Part shown: positions 1 to 9,842 of the stretch, piece after piece
How positions within the stretch are numbered: the first letter of the stretch is position 1
Layout: each line of letters begins with the position of its first letter
IMG/VR virus record: IMGVR_UViG_3300007735_000749
Coordinates: 1-50,114 of that record
DNA: 50,114 nt
Source of the DNA: a virus
Strand: one strand, 5' to 3'
Made by a program: the position numbers and the translations under genes
The notes under the pieces: model-generated
Told to the model about the DNA's origin: nothing
Databases searched by the model: none
Seen by the model: the letters and a program-made list of their open reading frames with translations, nothing else

Positions 1-3000
1 TGCTTCTTGAAGACTTGGTCTTCCAGTTCTGTCAGACTGGCTTTGATCTTTGCCAACTCAGCAGGCGTCAGACTGAAGTTCAGTTTCTCAAAGCCCACAC
101 CGTCTTGCTTGGCACGCAACCCAGCCAGCCAGAATGTGAAAGTGCGCTCAATCGCTTGCTCGTTTCCAAGTGCCTTGGCTTTGTTAAGCGCTGCTGCGAT
201 CGTGCGTCCGTTGGCTTTAGCATCACCGCCTTCGATGACACGTACACCGTCGATCACTTTCAGCTCAGGCACACCATTGACCATCGCCGCGTTGGTGTAT
301 TCCTGTTGGTTGCTGAGGAGCCGCATATTGATCAACATCTGCATCGACTGCGCTTCATCGATCTTGCCTTCCGCCACGCCCATCTTGCGGAGCTGATCGG
401 TTGGAGCCCAGTTGTCCGCAATGAACGTGCGCAAGCGCAGGCCCGTCATATTCGCCATTAGCTTGTCGCCAAGTGTGGCGTTACGCGCTACAGTCTTATT
501 AACGGCGTCTTGAATACTCTGCGGTACGTCTGCAGAAAACGTGGGTTTGGTACCGGGGAACACACCCCGCATGATGGAGGAGAGACGCTCTTCACGATTC
601 AGTGTGGCTTGGCTTGGGCTGAACATGGCGAATGCCTGCTCAACCGCTTTGTCGGACAACGTCGTGGGCTCGATGCCCAGCATGCGCAGGAAGCCTTCGT
701 AGATACGGCGCAGCAGACCCTTGGTCTGATCAACCTTGTCACGCACTGCTTGGTTCGACAACAGCTCCGAGACAAACTCCTTGAAGCTGACGTTGCCGTA
801 CTCGTCTTTGAATTCGGGACGAGCCTGCATCTTGGCGTAGAGCTTCTCCAGTGCAGTGCGAGCGTCGAGTTGTTCTTTGGTGAGCGTGTCTGGTTTCGCG
901 TCGATGACGCCGATGGTGGCGGCATGGACCGGCTCGTGAATCAAATCCTCTTCAGTCAGCGCGTCCTTGTTCAGCGTGACTGTATTGGTGTTGGGATCGA
1001 ACTCACCGCCTTTGCCTTCAAGCGTAGCCGTTTCGAGCTTGGTGTTCTCCACCATCGGCAGCAGACGCTGCGCAACCATCCGCACAAAGGGCGTGGAGCC
1101 GTTCTTCGCCAAAGACTCCAGGGCGCTCTTCAGGTCGCCCTTGCCGACAGCAGCAGTCGTCGTCTCGTCGAGCGAAGTGTTCTCCCGGGCGGCGTACTCG
1201 GAGGAGGTGATGCGGTCCAGCGACTCGGCAATTGTTGTCGCCAATTTTTCTTGTTCTTTTTTTGTAGCTTTCCTTTTGGACGTGATGGCAGCTTGTGCTT
1301 CCTGCACCGCTTGCTGATTAAGCACTGCGTACTCTAGTGCAACAACATCATCGGCCAAAGAACTGTAGTCAACGTCCAACTCACGCTTTGCAAACCCAAG
1401 CAAATCACGGACATAACGCGCTTCTGCATCCGCAGCAAACTGAGCAGATAGCCGGTTGGCTTCAGCATTCTCAACGTCTTGTTCGGCCTTGGTCAAATCG
1501 CGCTTAGAAACCGCACGACGTGCTTCAGACACACGCCCAGTACGAACGTGCACAACAGTTTTACCTGTACGCCCAGCACGCTTACGATCTGCCATCACCT
1601 GCTCAAGAGTCTTTGTGCCTTCGTCAATAGCTTTCTTCTCAGCGTCGGTCAGCAGCTCTTCCTGCATCGCCTCCGTCATCTTGACGGGCTTACCGATCTC
1701 ACGCTGCAAAGCTTGAGTCTGACGAGCTTGGGCTTCACGACGCTCAGACGGACGTGACACACCGCGAATCGCCCGGATTTGGGCTTGCTTCTGTTCGATC
1801 TGCGTGTCGAACATGCCGGAGATTTTTTTGAGGTCGTCCGCACGCTGCGCTTCAATCACTTCAGTGCGAACCTTGCGGACTTCTGCAGCCGCTTTTGTTC
1901 GCGCTTCTTCCAGCTCCTTCTTTACTGCATCTTTGGTTTTCTCGCCATTTTTAACGGCTTTAACTGCTGCTTTCTTTTGCGCTGCAAGAGCATCAGCTTG
2001 TTTCTTTTGAACGTCGGCAACCGCTTTTTTTCGCTCGTCTGACAAACGGAAGTTGTCTGTTTGATTCTGTTTTTGTTCTACAGCAGCCTGCTTGTTCTTG
2101 ATCAGCGTATCAAGCTGCTGTTTGGCTTCGTCAAGCGCTCTCTGCTGCTCCGGACGAAGCGGTTCAAACGTCACCCGCGTCGTAGCCTCGGCTTCACGTG
2201 CAAGGCGTTCATTCTCAGCACGCATTTCGTCACGAGTTTTTTGCTGACGCTCTGCCGCAGCCCCGACTTCCTCAAGACGACGCTCACGACGTGCCAGCTT
2301 GTAGCGGTCGATAGAATCCAGTTCTCTTTGCAGCTCTTCGATCCGCCCGTCCAACAATGCCACACGGGTTTTTGGCGTAAGTGCAGTAACACGTTCGTCT
2401 TTAACGCTTGTGGCGGCAGTACGCAAAAGCTCTTGAGCTTTTACGATACCTGCAAACTTTTCTGGAGCTGCACTGAGATATTTTCGCTTAGGAACGAGGG
2501 CAACTCCAGTGTCAGTTTTAATAGCTTCTTTATTTCTAAGGGCATTTGCAAGCTTATCGCGTTCCGTTTGCAGCAGCTCAAGTTCCTTTTTAATTTCCGC
2601 TGCTCGATTAGGATCTGTGTAGCGTTCGTACCGCTCGCCTGCTGTTGCACCCGGAGACGGCGCAGTTTGTTGCTGAAGCTTGTTAAGTTCTTCGTTGGCT
2701 TTTTTAATGGCCGCTGGCAGTTTCAAAAACGAATCTGTAAGCGCCGACTCCATAAGCGTAACGGGTGCTTTGGTAGATTCTGCCGCAGTGGCGATAGCGT
2801 CTTCAAGAGCATCAAAATAATTTTTTAACAACGGATCTTGCCGAAGCGATGCTTTTGCCGTTTCCAACTGCTCTTGCGCATCAAGCAACATGCGCTCAAA
2901 TTTGTAGATGGCTCGCTGCTGCGCAATCAGCATCTCGGTAAGTTCAGCATCCTGCATCAAGAAGTTTTTGATTTCTTTATCTGCGACAACTGCGTTGGCA

Positions 3001-6000
3001 GGTGGCACAATCTTCTTGCGGTCGCGTATTACTTTTTGGAAAGCCTCGTACGCTTTCTGTGCTTCTTTCTGCGCGGCAGAATACTCAGGCCATAAGGCGG
3101 TATACGGGTCAACTGCTTCGCCAACCTGCGCCTTAGCGATTTGCTCCCGCATAACGGCCAGCTTTTCAATAGCCGCTTCAAGGTTTTGCTTAGGTTCTTT
3201 TAGCGCAGCAAGGAAACGTGCTTTCTCATTCTTATCGACTTGCGCCCACACAGAATCTACCGCAAGGGCACGATCAAGCGCGTCCATCGCTGCTTTTTGA
3301 AAGTCAATCAATCCAGCATAAGTCGCTGTTGCGTTTTCCAACTCCAGTTTTGCGTATGCGTACTTTGAGTGCTCTTCCGGCAAACCCTGAAGAACTTTTT
3401 GCCATGCTTCTGCGTATTTTGCTTTTGCTGCGTTCTGCGCTTTTTCCGCACTTTCCGTGCGTGCTTTTTGAAGATTCGTAAACAGCTTGAGCTTTGCGTT
3501 AAGATCTTTTAGCAGCGTTTGAAGTTTACTTGCTTGTTTCTGCAAGTACGCAACAGTTGGCTTGAGAAGCCCTTGTTGACGGCGCAGGTTGTTCAGCTCT
3601 TCCGAAGCCATGAACTTCTGGAACTGCTCGGTCGTTTGAAACTCAACAGAGCGTGCTGCCTCAGTACCCGCAAACAAATCCGTTTGCTGCGCGTCAAATC
3701 CTCGCTGTGCAGCCTCAACCTGCTGGAGCGCATCTGTCAACGCTTGGCGGGAGTTGGTGTTGTCGACACCCCGAGCGGTGTCGTTCAGCCAGTCGGTGAT
3801 ACGCTGGCGCAGTGAAACGGTCTCCTGCCGGAGACGGGCTTGCTCTTCTTTGAGCTGGGCGATCCGATCAAGCTTCTGCCGACCAGACAACGTCGTGTCG
3901 GCTTGTGTGCCACGCTCAATTGCATCGATCTCTTTTTGGATCTCTTCGACACGTTGACGTGCACGAGCAGCACCAGTCGTGCTAAGCCTTTCAAGCAAAG
4001 ACGGTTGTGCTGTAGGAGTTTCTGACAGTTGCGATTTTTGTCGCGCAATAGCCGCGAGCCGACGTTCTAACGCCGCAATCTTACGAACGCTTTTTGCATC
4101 GGTAGCATCAACACGTCGCGCTACTGCTTTCAAACGGTTATCAAGCTGAATGACTTCTGTGTTAGCGGCATCCAAATTCTGTTTTAGATTTGCAATGTTC
4201 GCTTCTTCTGTCGCTTTATTTGCGCGAATTGTTTTTGCTTCGTCCTCGGTCTTGGCTGTTTTTAGCAACGTATTAAATTTATCGGCATCTTTTTCATAGA
4301 TGCGAAGCTTCTCCGATAATTCAGCAACGCGTCTTTGAGCAGCATCAAACTGTCTTTGCAAATCTTGCCGAAGCGTGGCAAACCGTCCCGGTCTGCTTTT
4401 TTGCTTTTCAAGTTCTCTTGTAAGCGCTGCGCTGCGCTGATCCAACGCATCAATCTTTGCTTGGATCGCTTCAGTCTGCGGCAACCCCGAAGCCGGTGTT
4501 GCCACCGCCTGCACACGTTCAAGTAGCGAACGGTCTTCCGGCGTCAGATCCGGCTTAGTCGCAAGCGTTGAGACGGCTTGCTCAAGTTGCCGCTGGGGCA
4601 TGCCCGCCTGCTCGGTCGACACTTCATACTGTCGTTCCGGAGGGCCGAAGAGCGTTTCTTGTGAAGGCGACACCCGTCCAAGCTCGCCGTACGGAGCAAC
4701 TGAAAACAGCCCCGTATTGACACCCATCGGGATGGCTGGTGCTGCCGGTGCCGGAAGCCGAAGCGTGCGACCGCTGGCTTGCAAAGCTTCCTGAGCACCA
4801 GCTTGAGCGCGGGAACGCGCAGCAGCCTGTTCATCGGCTACAAACGCTTCCATACCAAACAGCCCAAGCTGTTCTTGAGATTTTGCCACACGCTGCGTGG
4901 CGGCTAACAACGCATCAGTATCACCGCTTTCTTCGGCTTTTTTCAGCGCTCTCAGCGCGTTCTTTTCTTCTTTCAGCAAACCCTCGTGCGTGACTTTTTC
5001 AGGCAGCTGTGCTCGAACCGTTTTGAGTTCTTCTTGCACCGGAGCCAGCTGTTCTAAAATTTTTTGTTTGGCTGCAGCAAATTGAGCTTTATCCAGTGCA
5101 GTCAGCAGGCGTTCTTCTTTGGTCTCCAACTCGACACGCTTTTGTTCGAGTGCACGAGCATTCTCCGCTTTTAGTGCGTCTTCTTCCGCACGCTGCGTTT
5201 CCAGTTGGGCTTCAAGCGCATTGCGTTCCTTCATCAGACGAACCAAAGCGTCCATGTCCTTTGCTTGACGCGCTACAACAACCTCGTTCTCGATCTCAGA
5301 GAGACGCGTTTGGATGCGCGGTAGCTGCACTGCAGCAGGTGCTTCTGGTCCCAGTTGTTCTTCAAACGGTGTAAGTTTGAAAGCTTTTGCTTCCTCTTCG
5401 GCAGCTTTAGCTTCCGCAGCCAAACGTTCTTTTTCTAGTTCTCGTCCGCGTGCTTGAATGCCGCTGCGTTGAGCAAAGCGACCCACAGGGCCGAGGATGC
5501 CAGCTAAGGCAGCGCCACCGATCAAGCTCTCAAGGTAGTCTTCACGGGCTTTGGGATCGGCAATCTCAGCGCCTGCCTGCAACTTCTCAAGCACATCCTG
5601 CCCCACTTCCGTGAGACCTTCGACGCCCATCGTCCTGCCGGTGGCGGCAGCGTAATCACCCGCTTTTTGGCGAAGGGTCTGTGCAGCCAACGCTTTGGCT
5701 TCGGCTTCAGTAACTTCCCGACCTAGCGAACCAAAGATCCGCTGAATGCCGGGGATCATGCGGAAGCTCAACACATCCAGCGCGGCTTGAGGAACGGCAG
5801 CGCCAACCGCAGCAGCACCACTTGTCTCAGCCAGTCCTTTCTTGCCTTCTTCCATCTGCGCGGCAAGGTTAGAGCCGGTAAATTGCCCGAGGCTTGCCAG
5901 TCCTGCAAGACCCGCCCCCAACAGACCCGGTGCTGCCACAGGAGCGAACGCTGCCCCAAGACCAACCGCAGCAGGCGCAAGCATGTAGGCCGCTGAACCA

Positions 6001-6341
6001 CCGGCCAGTTCCCCAAGCTTTGTTAACGGCGCTTCGGTCCAGCCTTTCTCAGTTGGCCGGAAGATTTGCGATGCTTTCTCTTGCTGCCGACGATAAATTT
6101 CTTCGGCTTGGGCTAAATCCAAGATACCCGCTTTACCAGCGGTCAATGCTGTTTCACCACCAAGACGAGACAGTGCGGCACTAAACGCCGCACCGATACC
6201 ACCTTCGGGTTTTGGACCAGACTTTGCAAAACCAAACTGTTCCGGATGTTCTTTAAGCGCCCGAAGCCATCCCTTTTGAGGGTCTTCTCCTTCGTTAAGA
6301 AGGAACGAATTACCGCTCGGAAGATTCAGGTATTGAGCCAT
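1..6341 (-). CDS. Giant polyvalent phage protein with zincin motif (partial, C-terminus off window)
   Basis: One uninterrupted minus-strand frame runs from an ATG at 6341 to the left edge, giving at least 2113 residues with the end missing. The start (MAQYLNLPSGNSFLLNEGED) is followed by Gly/Ala-rich hydrophobic stretches near residues 110-155 and 173-190, which could touch or cross a membrane. Residues from about 290 to 1650 are very rich in Ala, Glu, Lys, Gln and Arg and look like long coiled coil. At residues 1802-1806 is HEPVH, within a context IHEPVHAAT, matching the HExxH zinc site of zincin metallopeptidases. Giant coiled-coil proteins with such modules in phage structural regions are known as polyvalent proteins and are thought to be packaged and injected with the DNA. 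That role here is inferred. It is the last visible gene of the late operon. Confidence 0.85.
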   Translation of the reverse strand, partial: MAQYLNLPSGNSFLLNEGEDPQKGWLRALKEHPEQFGFAKSGPKPEGGIGAAFSAALSRLGGETALTAGKAGILDLAQAEEIYRRQQEKASQIFRPTEKGWTEAPLTKLGELAGGSAAYMLAPAAVGLGAAFAPVAAPGLLGAGLAGLASLGQFTGSNLAAQMEEGKKGLAETSGAAAVGAAVPQAALDVLSFRMIPGIQRIFGSLGREVTEAEAKALAAQTLRQKAGDYAAATGRTMGVEGLTEVGQDVLEKLQAGAEIADPKAREDYLESLIGGAALAGILGPVGRFAQRSGIQARGRELEKERLAAEAKAAEEEAKAFKLTPFEEQLGPEAPAAVQLPRIQTRLSEIENEVVVARQAKDMDALVRLMKERNALEAQLETQRAEEDALKAENARALEQKRVELETKEERLLTALDKAQFAAAKQKILEQLAPVQEELKTVRAQLPEKVTHEGLLKEEKNALRALKKAEESGDTDALLAATQRVAKSQEQLGLFGMEAFVADEQAAARSRAQAGAQEALQASGRTLRLPAPAAPAIPMGVNTGLFSVAPYGELGRVSPSQETLFGPPERQYEVSTEQAGMPQRQLEQAVSTLATKPDLTPEDRSLLERVQAVATPASGLPQTEAIQAKIDALDQRSAALTRELEKQKSRPGRFATLRQDLQRQFDAAQRRVAELSEKLRIYEKDADKFNTLLKTAKTEDEAKTIRANKATEEANIANLKQNLDAANTEVIQLDNRLKAVARRVDATDAKSVRKIAALERRLAAIARQKSQLSETPTAQPSLLERLSTTGAARARQRVEEIQKEIDAIERGTQADTTLSGRQKLDRIAQLKEEQARLRQETVSLRQRITDWLNDTARGVDNTNSRQALTDALQQVEAAQRGFDAQQTDLFAGTEAARSVEFQTTEQFQKFMASEELNNLRRQQGLLKPTVAYLQKQASKLQTLLKDLNAKLKLFTNLQKARTESAEKAQNAAKAKYAEAWQKVLQGLPEEHSKYAYAKLELENATATYAGLIDFQKAAMDALDRALAVDSVWAQVDKNEKARFLAALKEPKQNLEAAIEKLAVMREQIAKAQVGEAVDPYTALWPEYSAAQKEAQKAYEAFQKVIRDRKKIVPPANAVVADKEIKNFLMQDAELTEMLIAQQRAIYKFERMLLDAQEQLETAKASLRQDPLLKNYFDALEDAIATAAESTKAPVTLMESALTDSFLKLPAAIKKANEELNKLQQQTAPSPGATAGERYERYTDPNRAAEIKKELELLQTERDKLANALRNKEAIKTDTGVALVPKRKYLSAAPEKFAGIVKAQELLRTAATSVKDERVTALTPKTRVALLDGRIEELQRELDSIDRYKLARRERRLEEVGAAAERQQKTRDEMRAENERLAREAEATTRVTFEPLRPEQQRALDEAKQQLDTLIKNKQAAVEQKQNQTDNFRLSDERKKAVADVQKKQADALAAQKKAAVKAVKNGEKTKDAVKKELEEARTKAAAEVRKVRTEVIEAQRADDLKKISGMFDTQIEQKQAQIRAIRGVSRPSERREAQARQTQALQREIGKPVKMTEAMQEELLTDAEKKAIDEGTKTLEQVMADRKRAGRTGKTVVHVRTGRVSEARRAVSKRDLTKAEQDVENAEANRLSAQFAADAEARYVRDLLGFAKRELDVDYSSLADDVVALEYAVLNQQAVQEAQAAITSKRKATKKEQEKLATTIAESLDRITSSEYAARENTSLDETTTAAVGKGDLKSALESLAKNGSTPFVRMVAQRLLPMVENTKLETATLEGKGGEFDPNTNTVTLNKDALTEEDLIHEPVHAATIGVIDAKPDTLTKEQLDARTALEKLYAKMQARPEFKDEYGNVSFKEFVSELLSNQAVRDKVDQTKGLLRRIYEGFLRMLGIEPTTLSDKAVEQAFAMFSPSQATLNREERLSSIMRGVFPGTKPTFSADVPQSIQDAVNKTVARNATLGDKLMANMTGLRLRTFIADNWAPTDQLRKMGVAEGKIDEAQSMQMLINMRLLSNQQEYTNAAMVNGVPELKVIDGVRVIEGGDAKANGRTIAAALNKAKALGNEQAIERTFTFWLAGLRAKQDGVGFEKLNFSLTPAELAKIKASLTELEDQVFKK

Positions 6342-6348
6342 CGCTTAA

Positions 6349-9300
6349 TCACCTTGCCGGAGGTTGATTCACCACAGTGCCAGTTGGCCGAGAAGAAACC
6401 GGGACATTTTTTGGCCCACTTAATACGCCCATTTCAGCCATAAACGCCGCAATCCGCTGCTCTGGCGGCATCATTTGCACTTGCGGCCCAGCCCCCTTCA
6501 TCCACTCTGCATAATATTCCATGATGTTTTTACGTTCGACTGGGTGCATTGCCCGATATGTTTCAAGCAATTTTGGATCAGCTTGGATAGCACTAACAAG
6601 TTCAAGTTGCGGAGCAGGCCGCTCTGCTTGACGTAGCGCAGCGCTCGCTTGAATCGCCCCAATCGCATTCCGTGCAGCACCTTGCTCTGCATTAATTGCC
6701 AGTTCCCGTTGCTTAAGAGCGATACCGGCTGCTTGCACTTCCCGTTCAACACCCATCTTTACAAAATCTCTAGCCTCAGCCTTATTCATGTTGAAATTGG
6801 TCTGAGCATTATTGACCAACTCACGCTCCACTCCAAGCAGCGCATTCCGGTACTGCGTCTCAGCCGCGTTACGCTCACGACGATCACCCAGACGGGCTTC
6901 GTCAACACGCTCCAACGCATCAGCCAGTTTGTCTGCCTTCGCATCCAGACGCTCGCGATCTTCCATCAAGCGCTTGCCGCCTGCGGCAGCACTACGCGTA
7001 AGACCTTGCAAGAAAGTCTGTCCGGGCTGCGTCATAGCTTGAGCCGCTTCGAGGAACGCGATACCCACAGAACGGCTGCGATCGGTCTCGAGATCTTTAA
7101 CTTTGGCGGTATAACGCGCCTCTTGCGAGGCACGCAGCTTGTCCAAACGATCCAAGATACCTTGGCTTTCTTGCCTGCTTGCTTCCGCAGCTTCACGAGT
7201 TTGCTGCGCCAAACGCTCTTGCATCGGCGTGAGTTCTGATTGATACGCTGCAGCACCTTGGGGCATGCCCGCTTGCGTAAGTTCTCGAAGTTTTGCAGGT
7301 GTCAGTTGCTCCAATCCCGCTCCGGCTAGCCCAGTAGGCACCGCTTCTTTACCAGCTTTGGTCGCCATCGCCAGAATATCTTGCGGAGACATTACTGTTT
7401 GAGGCAGGGTAGCAACGCCACCAGCGGGAGCAGGCGCGGGCCCGGGAGCCGGGGTAGATTCGGGAACGGGAGCAGGAGCGGGTTGCGCAGCACGAGGAGC
7501 TGCCGGAGCAAATCCGGGCTCTGTCATAAACGGATCTTGAATACCGACAGGTTCCGCCACAAACGGACTGCGCGGAATGGCTCGCCCGCCCATCTCCTCC
7601 AAGCGTCTTTGACGTTCTGCTTCTACTCTTGCGGCACGTGCTGCGCGTTCAGCATCTACTTTGTCTGAGTAAAATTTAATTGTTCTTTGACGAAAGGCTT
7701 CAAACGATTCGTTAGGTTGCTGGACAGGCGGTGTACCGACAAGCCCCTGATTCTGATACCGCTCAACCTTGCCGCCGTCCTCAAACGCGACGATCCCACC
7801 CGGAGCAAACCCTTGCGCAGGCAATCCCGACGGCAGCATGTTGATGCCAGCCGCTGCTTTCCGAGCACGAGCAATCTCAGCCAGCGCCATCGCCGCAGTC
7901 TGCGGGTCAATCACTTCATTAGCCGCGCTACGCTTGATCTGGTCTTCGGAGTACTTGGTCGGGTTACTGCGTACCTTGTCGTCGATTTCTGATACACCGC
8001 CCTCAGCCATCGCCTTGACGGTGCCGCCTTTTTTCTTCATCAACTGCGAGACGCCGTATGCGCCCATACCCACACCGGCCAACTGAGACGGCAGGCTTGG
8101 CGCAGCTTGATACGTAGTGGCGGTCTGACCGGGGACAGCATACCCACGAAGCAGCGCGTTGTAAGCGTTAAAAGTCTGCAGCGGATACTGTTGCGCCTGT
8201 GCGTAGTTCTGGATTGCCTGATTAATAATGTTTTGCTGCTGTTGCTGCTGCATCCCGCCAAGCTGAGACTGCGTGCCAATGATGCCTTGACGAGCGGCAA
8301 GCTCTTGCTGCCCAAGATTGCCCATCATGCCCGCTTGTTGACCGAGCAGTCCGTAGCCGCCAAGACCCGTCTCGATACCGCGCAGACCCAGACCCGCACC
8401 CTGCATGCCCAGCCCGTACATTTGACCGGCTTGACCGATGCCTTGCAGGCCCATACCCGCACCTTGCAGGCCCAGTTGACCGCCTTGCAAGATGTTGCCC
8501 AGCCCTTGCTGCGCACCGGATAGCCCTTGGAGTCCCAGCCCCGCACCGAACTGCTGAGCCTGCTGCGCTTGCTGAAACGCTTGCTGAAGTCCCTGAGCTT
8601 GAATGTTTTGCTTTTGCCGAGCAAGATCCGCAGCAGCTTGCGCTTGCTGAAGAGCGTAACGCCCACCACCAAACGAACCACTTTTAACAGCTTGAGCTTG
8701 CAGCGCTTGATTGGCTATATCGGCCTGTCGCTGAGCGGCTTGCTGCTGCACGTCGACAACGTTCTGCATGAACGGAGACATGTAGGCTTGCATCGCCTGC
8801 GGACTTGTTGCCATGCCCGCATACTGACCGCCAGCACCGGCTTGCTGCGCGGCATAGCCACGCGCCAGAGAGCCAACATCTGCACCTACACCGGCTGCGC
8901 CCATCGCCCCTTGTTGCCCGTACCTCTGCGCTGCATCGGCCAGTTGAGCGGCCTGAGCCCCGTAATCAGCCCCCATACCGCCATAGCCTGCAGCCTGTCC
9001 AGCAGCACCCAGACCGCCCATACCAGCCATACGGGACATTTGCGTCGCTTCACCGTACTGCCCGGGGACGCGCAGGTTAGCCGCACCATACATCGCCTGT
9101 TCTTGCATGGGGCTAAACCCAGCAACATAGTCCGCAGGATTGGCGCTGTAGGGGATGTAGGGTTTAACACCCGTCACATCAATTTTGCCGCCTTCACCCG
9201 GCTGTGTCTTAAACATCTCCTGCATTGCACCGCCAAGAACGGTCTCGACTTGAGGACGCAGCCAGTCCGGGATGTTGGATTGAGTGATGGTTTGTGAAGT

Positions 9301-9414
9301 GGGCGCTCCACCACCGCCACCACCGCCGTAAATGATTTTGCCGCCGACTTTGTGCGTAGCAGCATCGCCCAGCGGCTCTCCAACGGCATACAGTTGTCGA
9401 CGGGAATAGTTCAT
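6349..9414 (-). CDS. Gly/Ala/Gln-rich virion-associated protein (1021 aa)
   Basis: The N-terminus has a run of seven glycines followed by SNIPDWLRPQVETVLGGA. This opening recurs in uncharacterised structural proteins of environmental phages, as far as I recognise it. Residues of about 110-430 are low-complexity Gly/Ala/Gln/Met repeats (LGLQG, GQAG, QQAQ). The middle carries the short motifs KKKGGTVKAMAEGGV and FAPGGIVAFEDGGKV. A Pro/Ala-rich linker follows, then a charged helical region. It lies seven bases upstream of the giant polyvalent gene, and its ATG overlaps the stop of the GNAT-like gene in an ATGA. An internal-core or ejection protein is plausible, but no catalytic motif was seen. 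Confidence 0.85.
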   Translation of the reverse strand: MNYSRRQLYAVGEPLGDAATHKVGGKIIYGGGGGGGAPTSQTITQSNIPDWLRPQVETVLGGAMQEMFKTQPGEGGKIDVTGVKPYIPYSANPADYVAGFSPMQEQAMYGAANLRVPGQYGEATQMSRMAGMGGLGAAGQAAGYGGMGADYGAQAAQLADAAQRYGQQGAMGAAGVGADVGSLARGYAAQQAGAGGQYAGMATSPQAMQAYMSPFMQNVVDVQQQAAQRQADIANQALQAQAVKSGSFGGGRYALQQAQAAADLARQKQNIQAQGLQQAFQQAQQAQQFGAGLGLQGLSGAQQGLGNILQGGQLGLQGAGMGLQGIGQAGQMYGLGMQGAGLGLRGIETGLGGYGLLGQQAGMMGNLGQQELAARQGIIGTQSQLGGMQQQQQQNIINQAIQNYAQAQQYPLQTFNAYNALLRGYAVPGQTATTYQAAPSLPSQLAGVGMGAYGVSQLMKKKGGTVKAMAEGGVSEIDDKVRSNPTKYSEDQIKRSAANEVIDPQTAAMALAEIARARKAAAGINMLPSGLPAQGFAPGGIVAFEDGGKVERYQNQGLVGTPPVQQPNESFEAFRQRTIKFYSDKVDAERAARAARVEAERQRRLEEMGGRAIPRSPFVAEPVGIQDPFMTEPGFAPAAPRAAQPAPAPVPESTPAPGPAPAPAGGVATLPQTVMSPQDILAMATKAGKEAVPTGLAGAGLEQLTPAKLRELTQAGMPQGAAAYQSELTPMQERLAQQTREAAEASRQESQGILDRLDKLRASQEARYTAKVKDLETDRSRSVGIAFLEAAQAMTQPGQTFLQGLTRSAAAGGKRLMEDRERLDAKADKLADALERVDEARLGDRRERNAAETQYRNALLGVERELVNNAQTNFNMNKAEARDFVKMGVEREVQAAGIALKQRELAINAEQGAARNAIGAIQASAALRQAERPAPQLELVSAIQADPKLLETYRAMHPVERKNIMEYYAEWMKGAGPQVQMMPPEQRIAAFMAEMGVLSGPKNVPVSSRPTGTVVNQPPAR

Positions 9415-9842
9415 ATCTGCACCTCAACCAAGGTGTTCCTTGGCTCAAAATGATAACGGCTCCAAAGACGGACAATCGCGTCTCGTCCGTATCCCTGAAT
9501 CTTTGTTGCTCCGTAAGCTTTCAGTATGGCTTTAAGCTGCGCAAACGTCTCTTGGTTAGAAATAAGTCTGCCACCGATAGCGGTAACAAACGCGACACGA
9601 TGCATGGGATAGTTAATAAACGAGACCGTACACGCGCCTCGAATTTTGTCTTCTTCATCTACGGCCACGATGAGGAGCCACGTGCCGGTGGTCACAAAAA
9701 CTTGGATGTGCTCGACGGTATAGTTCTCAGCCCATGCAGGAAAGTCACCACCCTTTTGCATCGCCTCCGCAATAAACGGCTCAACCTGCGGCCACGTCTG
9801 ATTGACGTACGCATTGTCAACCACACGAATACGAAAGCTCAT
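9411..9842 (-). CDS. GNAT-like acetyltransferase-fold protein
   Basis: This 143-residue protein has the layout of a small GNAT domain. A helical start (QVEPFIAEAMQKGGDF) is followed by paired beta strands (WLLIVAVDEEDKIRGACTVS) and a late helix ending in a GYGRDAIVRLW segment. The classical acetyl-CoA loop Q/RxxGxG/A is not clear, so enzymatic activity is uncertain. Similar small GNAT-like genes are common in phage structural operons, where their job is unknown. It overlaps both neighbours by ATGA (9411-9414 and 9839-9842), so translation is probably coupled. Confidence 0.75.
   Translation of the reverse strand: MSFRIRVVDNAYVNQTWPQVEPFIAEAMQKGGDFPAWAENYTVEHIQVFVTTGTWLLIVAVDEEDKIRGACTVSFINYPMHRVAFVTAIGGRLISNQETFAQLKAILKAYGATKIQGYGRDAIVRLWSRYHFEPRNTLVEVQI

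Noticed and set aside
1-6341. Many plus-strand open frames of 60-275 codons opposite the giant gene.
   Set aside because: They are shadows of one continuous minus-strand frame with a coherent protein composition and an HEPVH motif.
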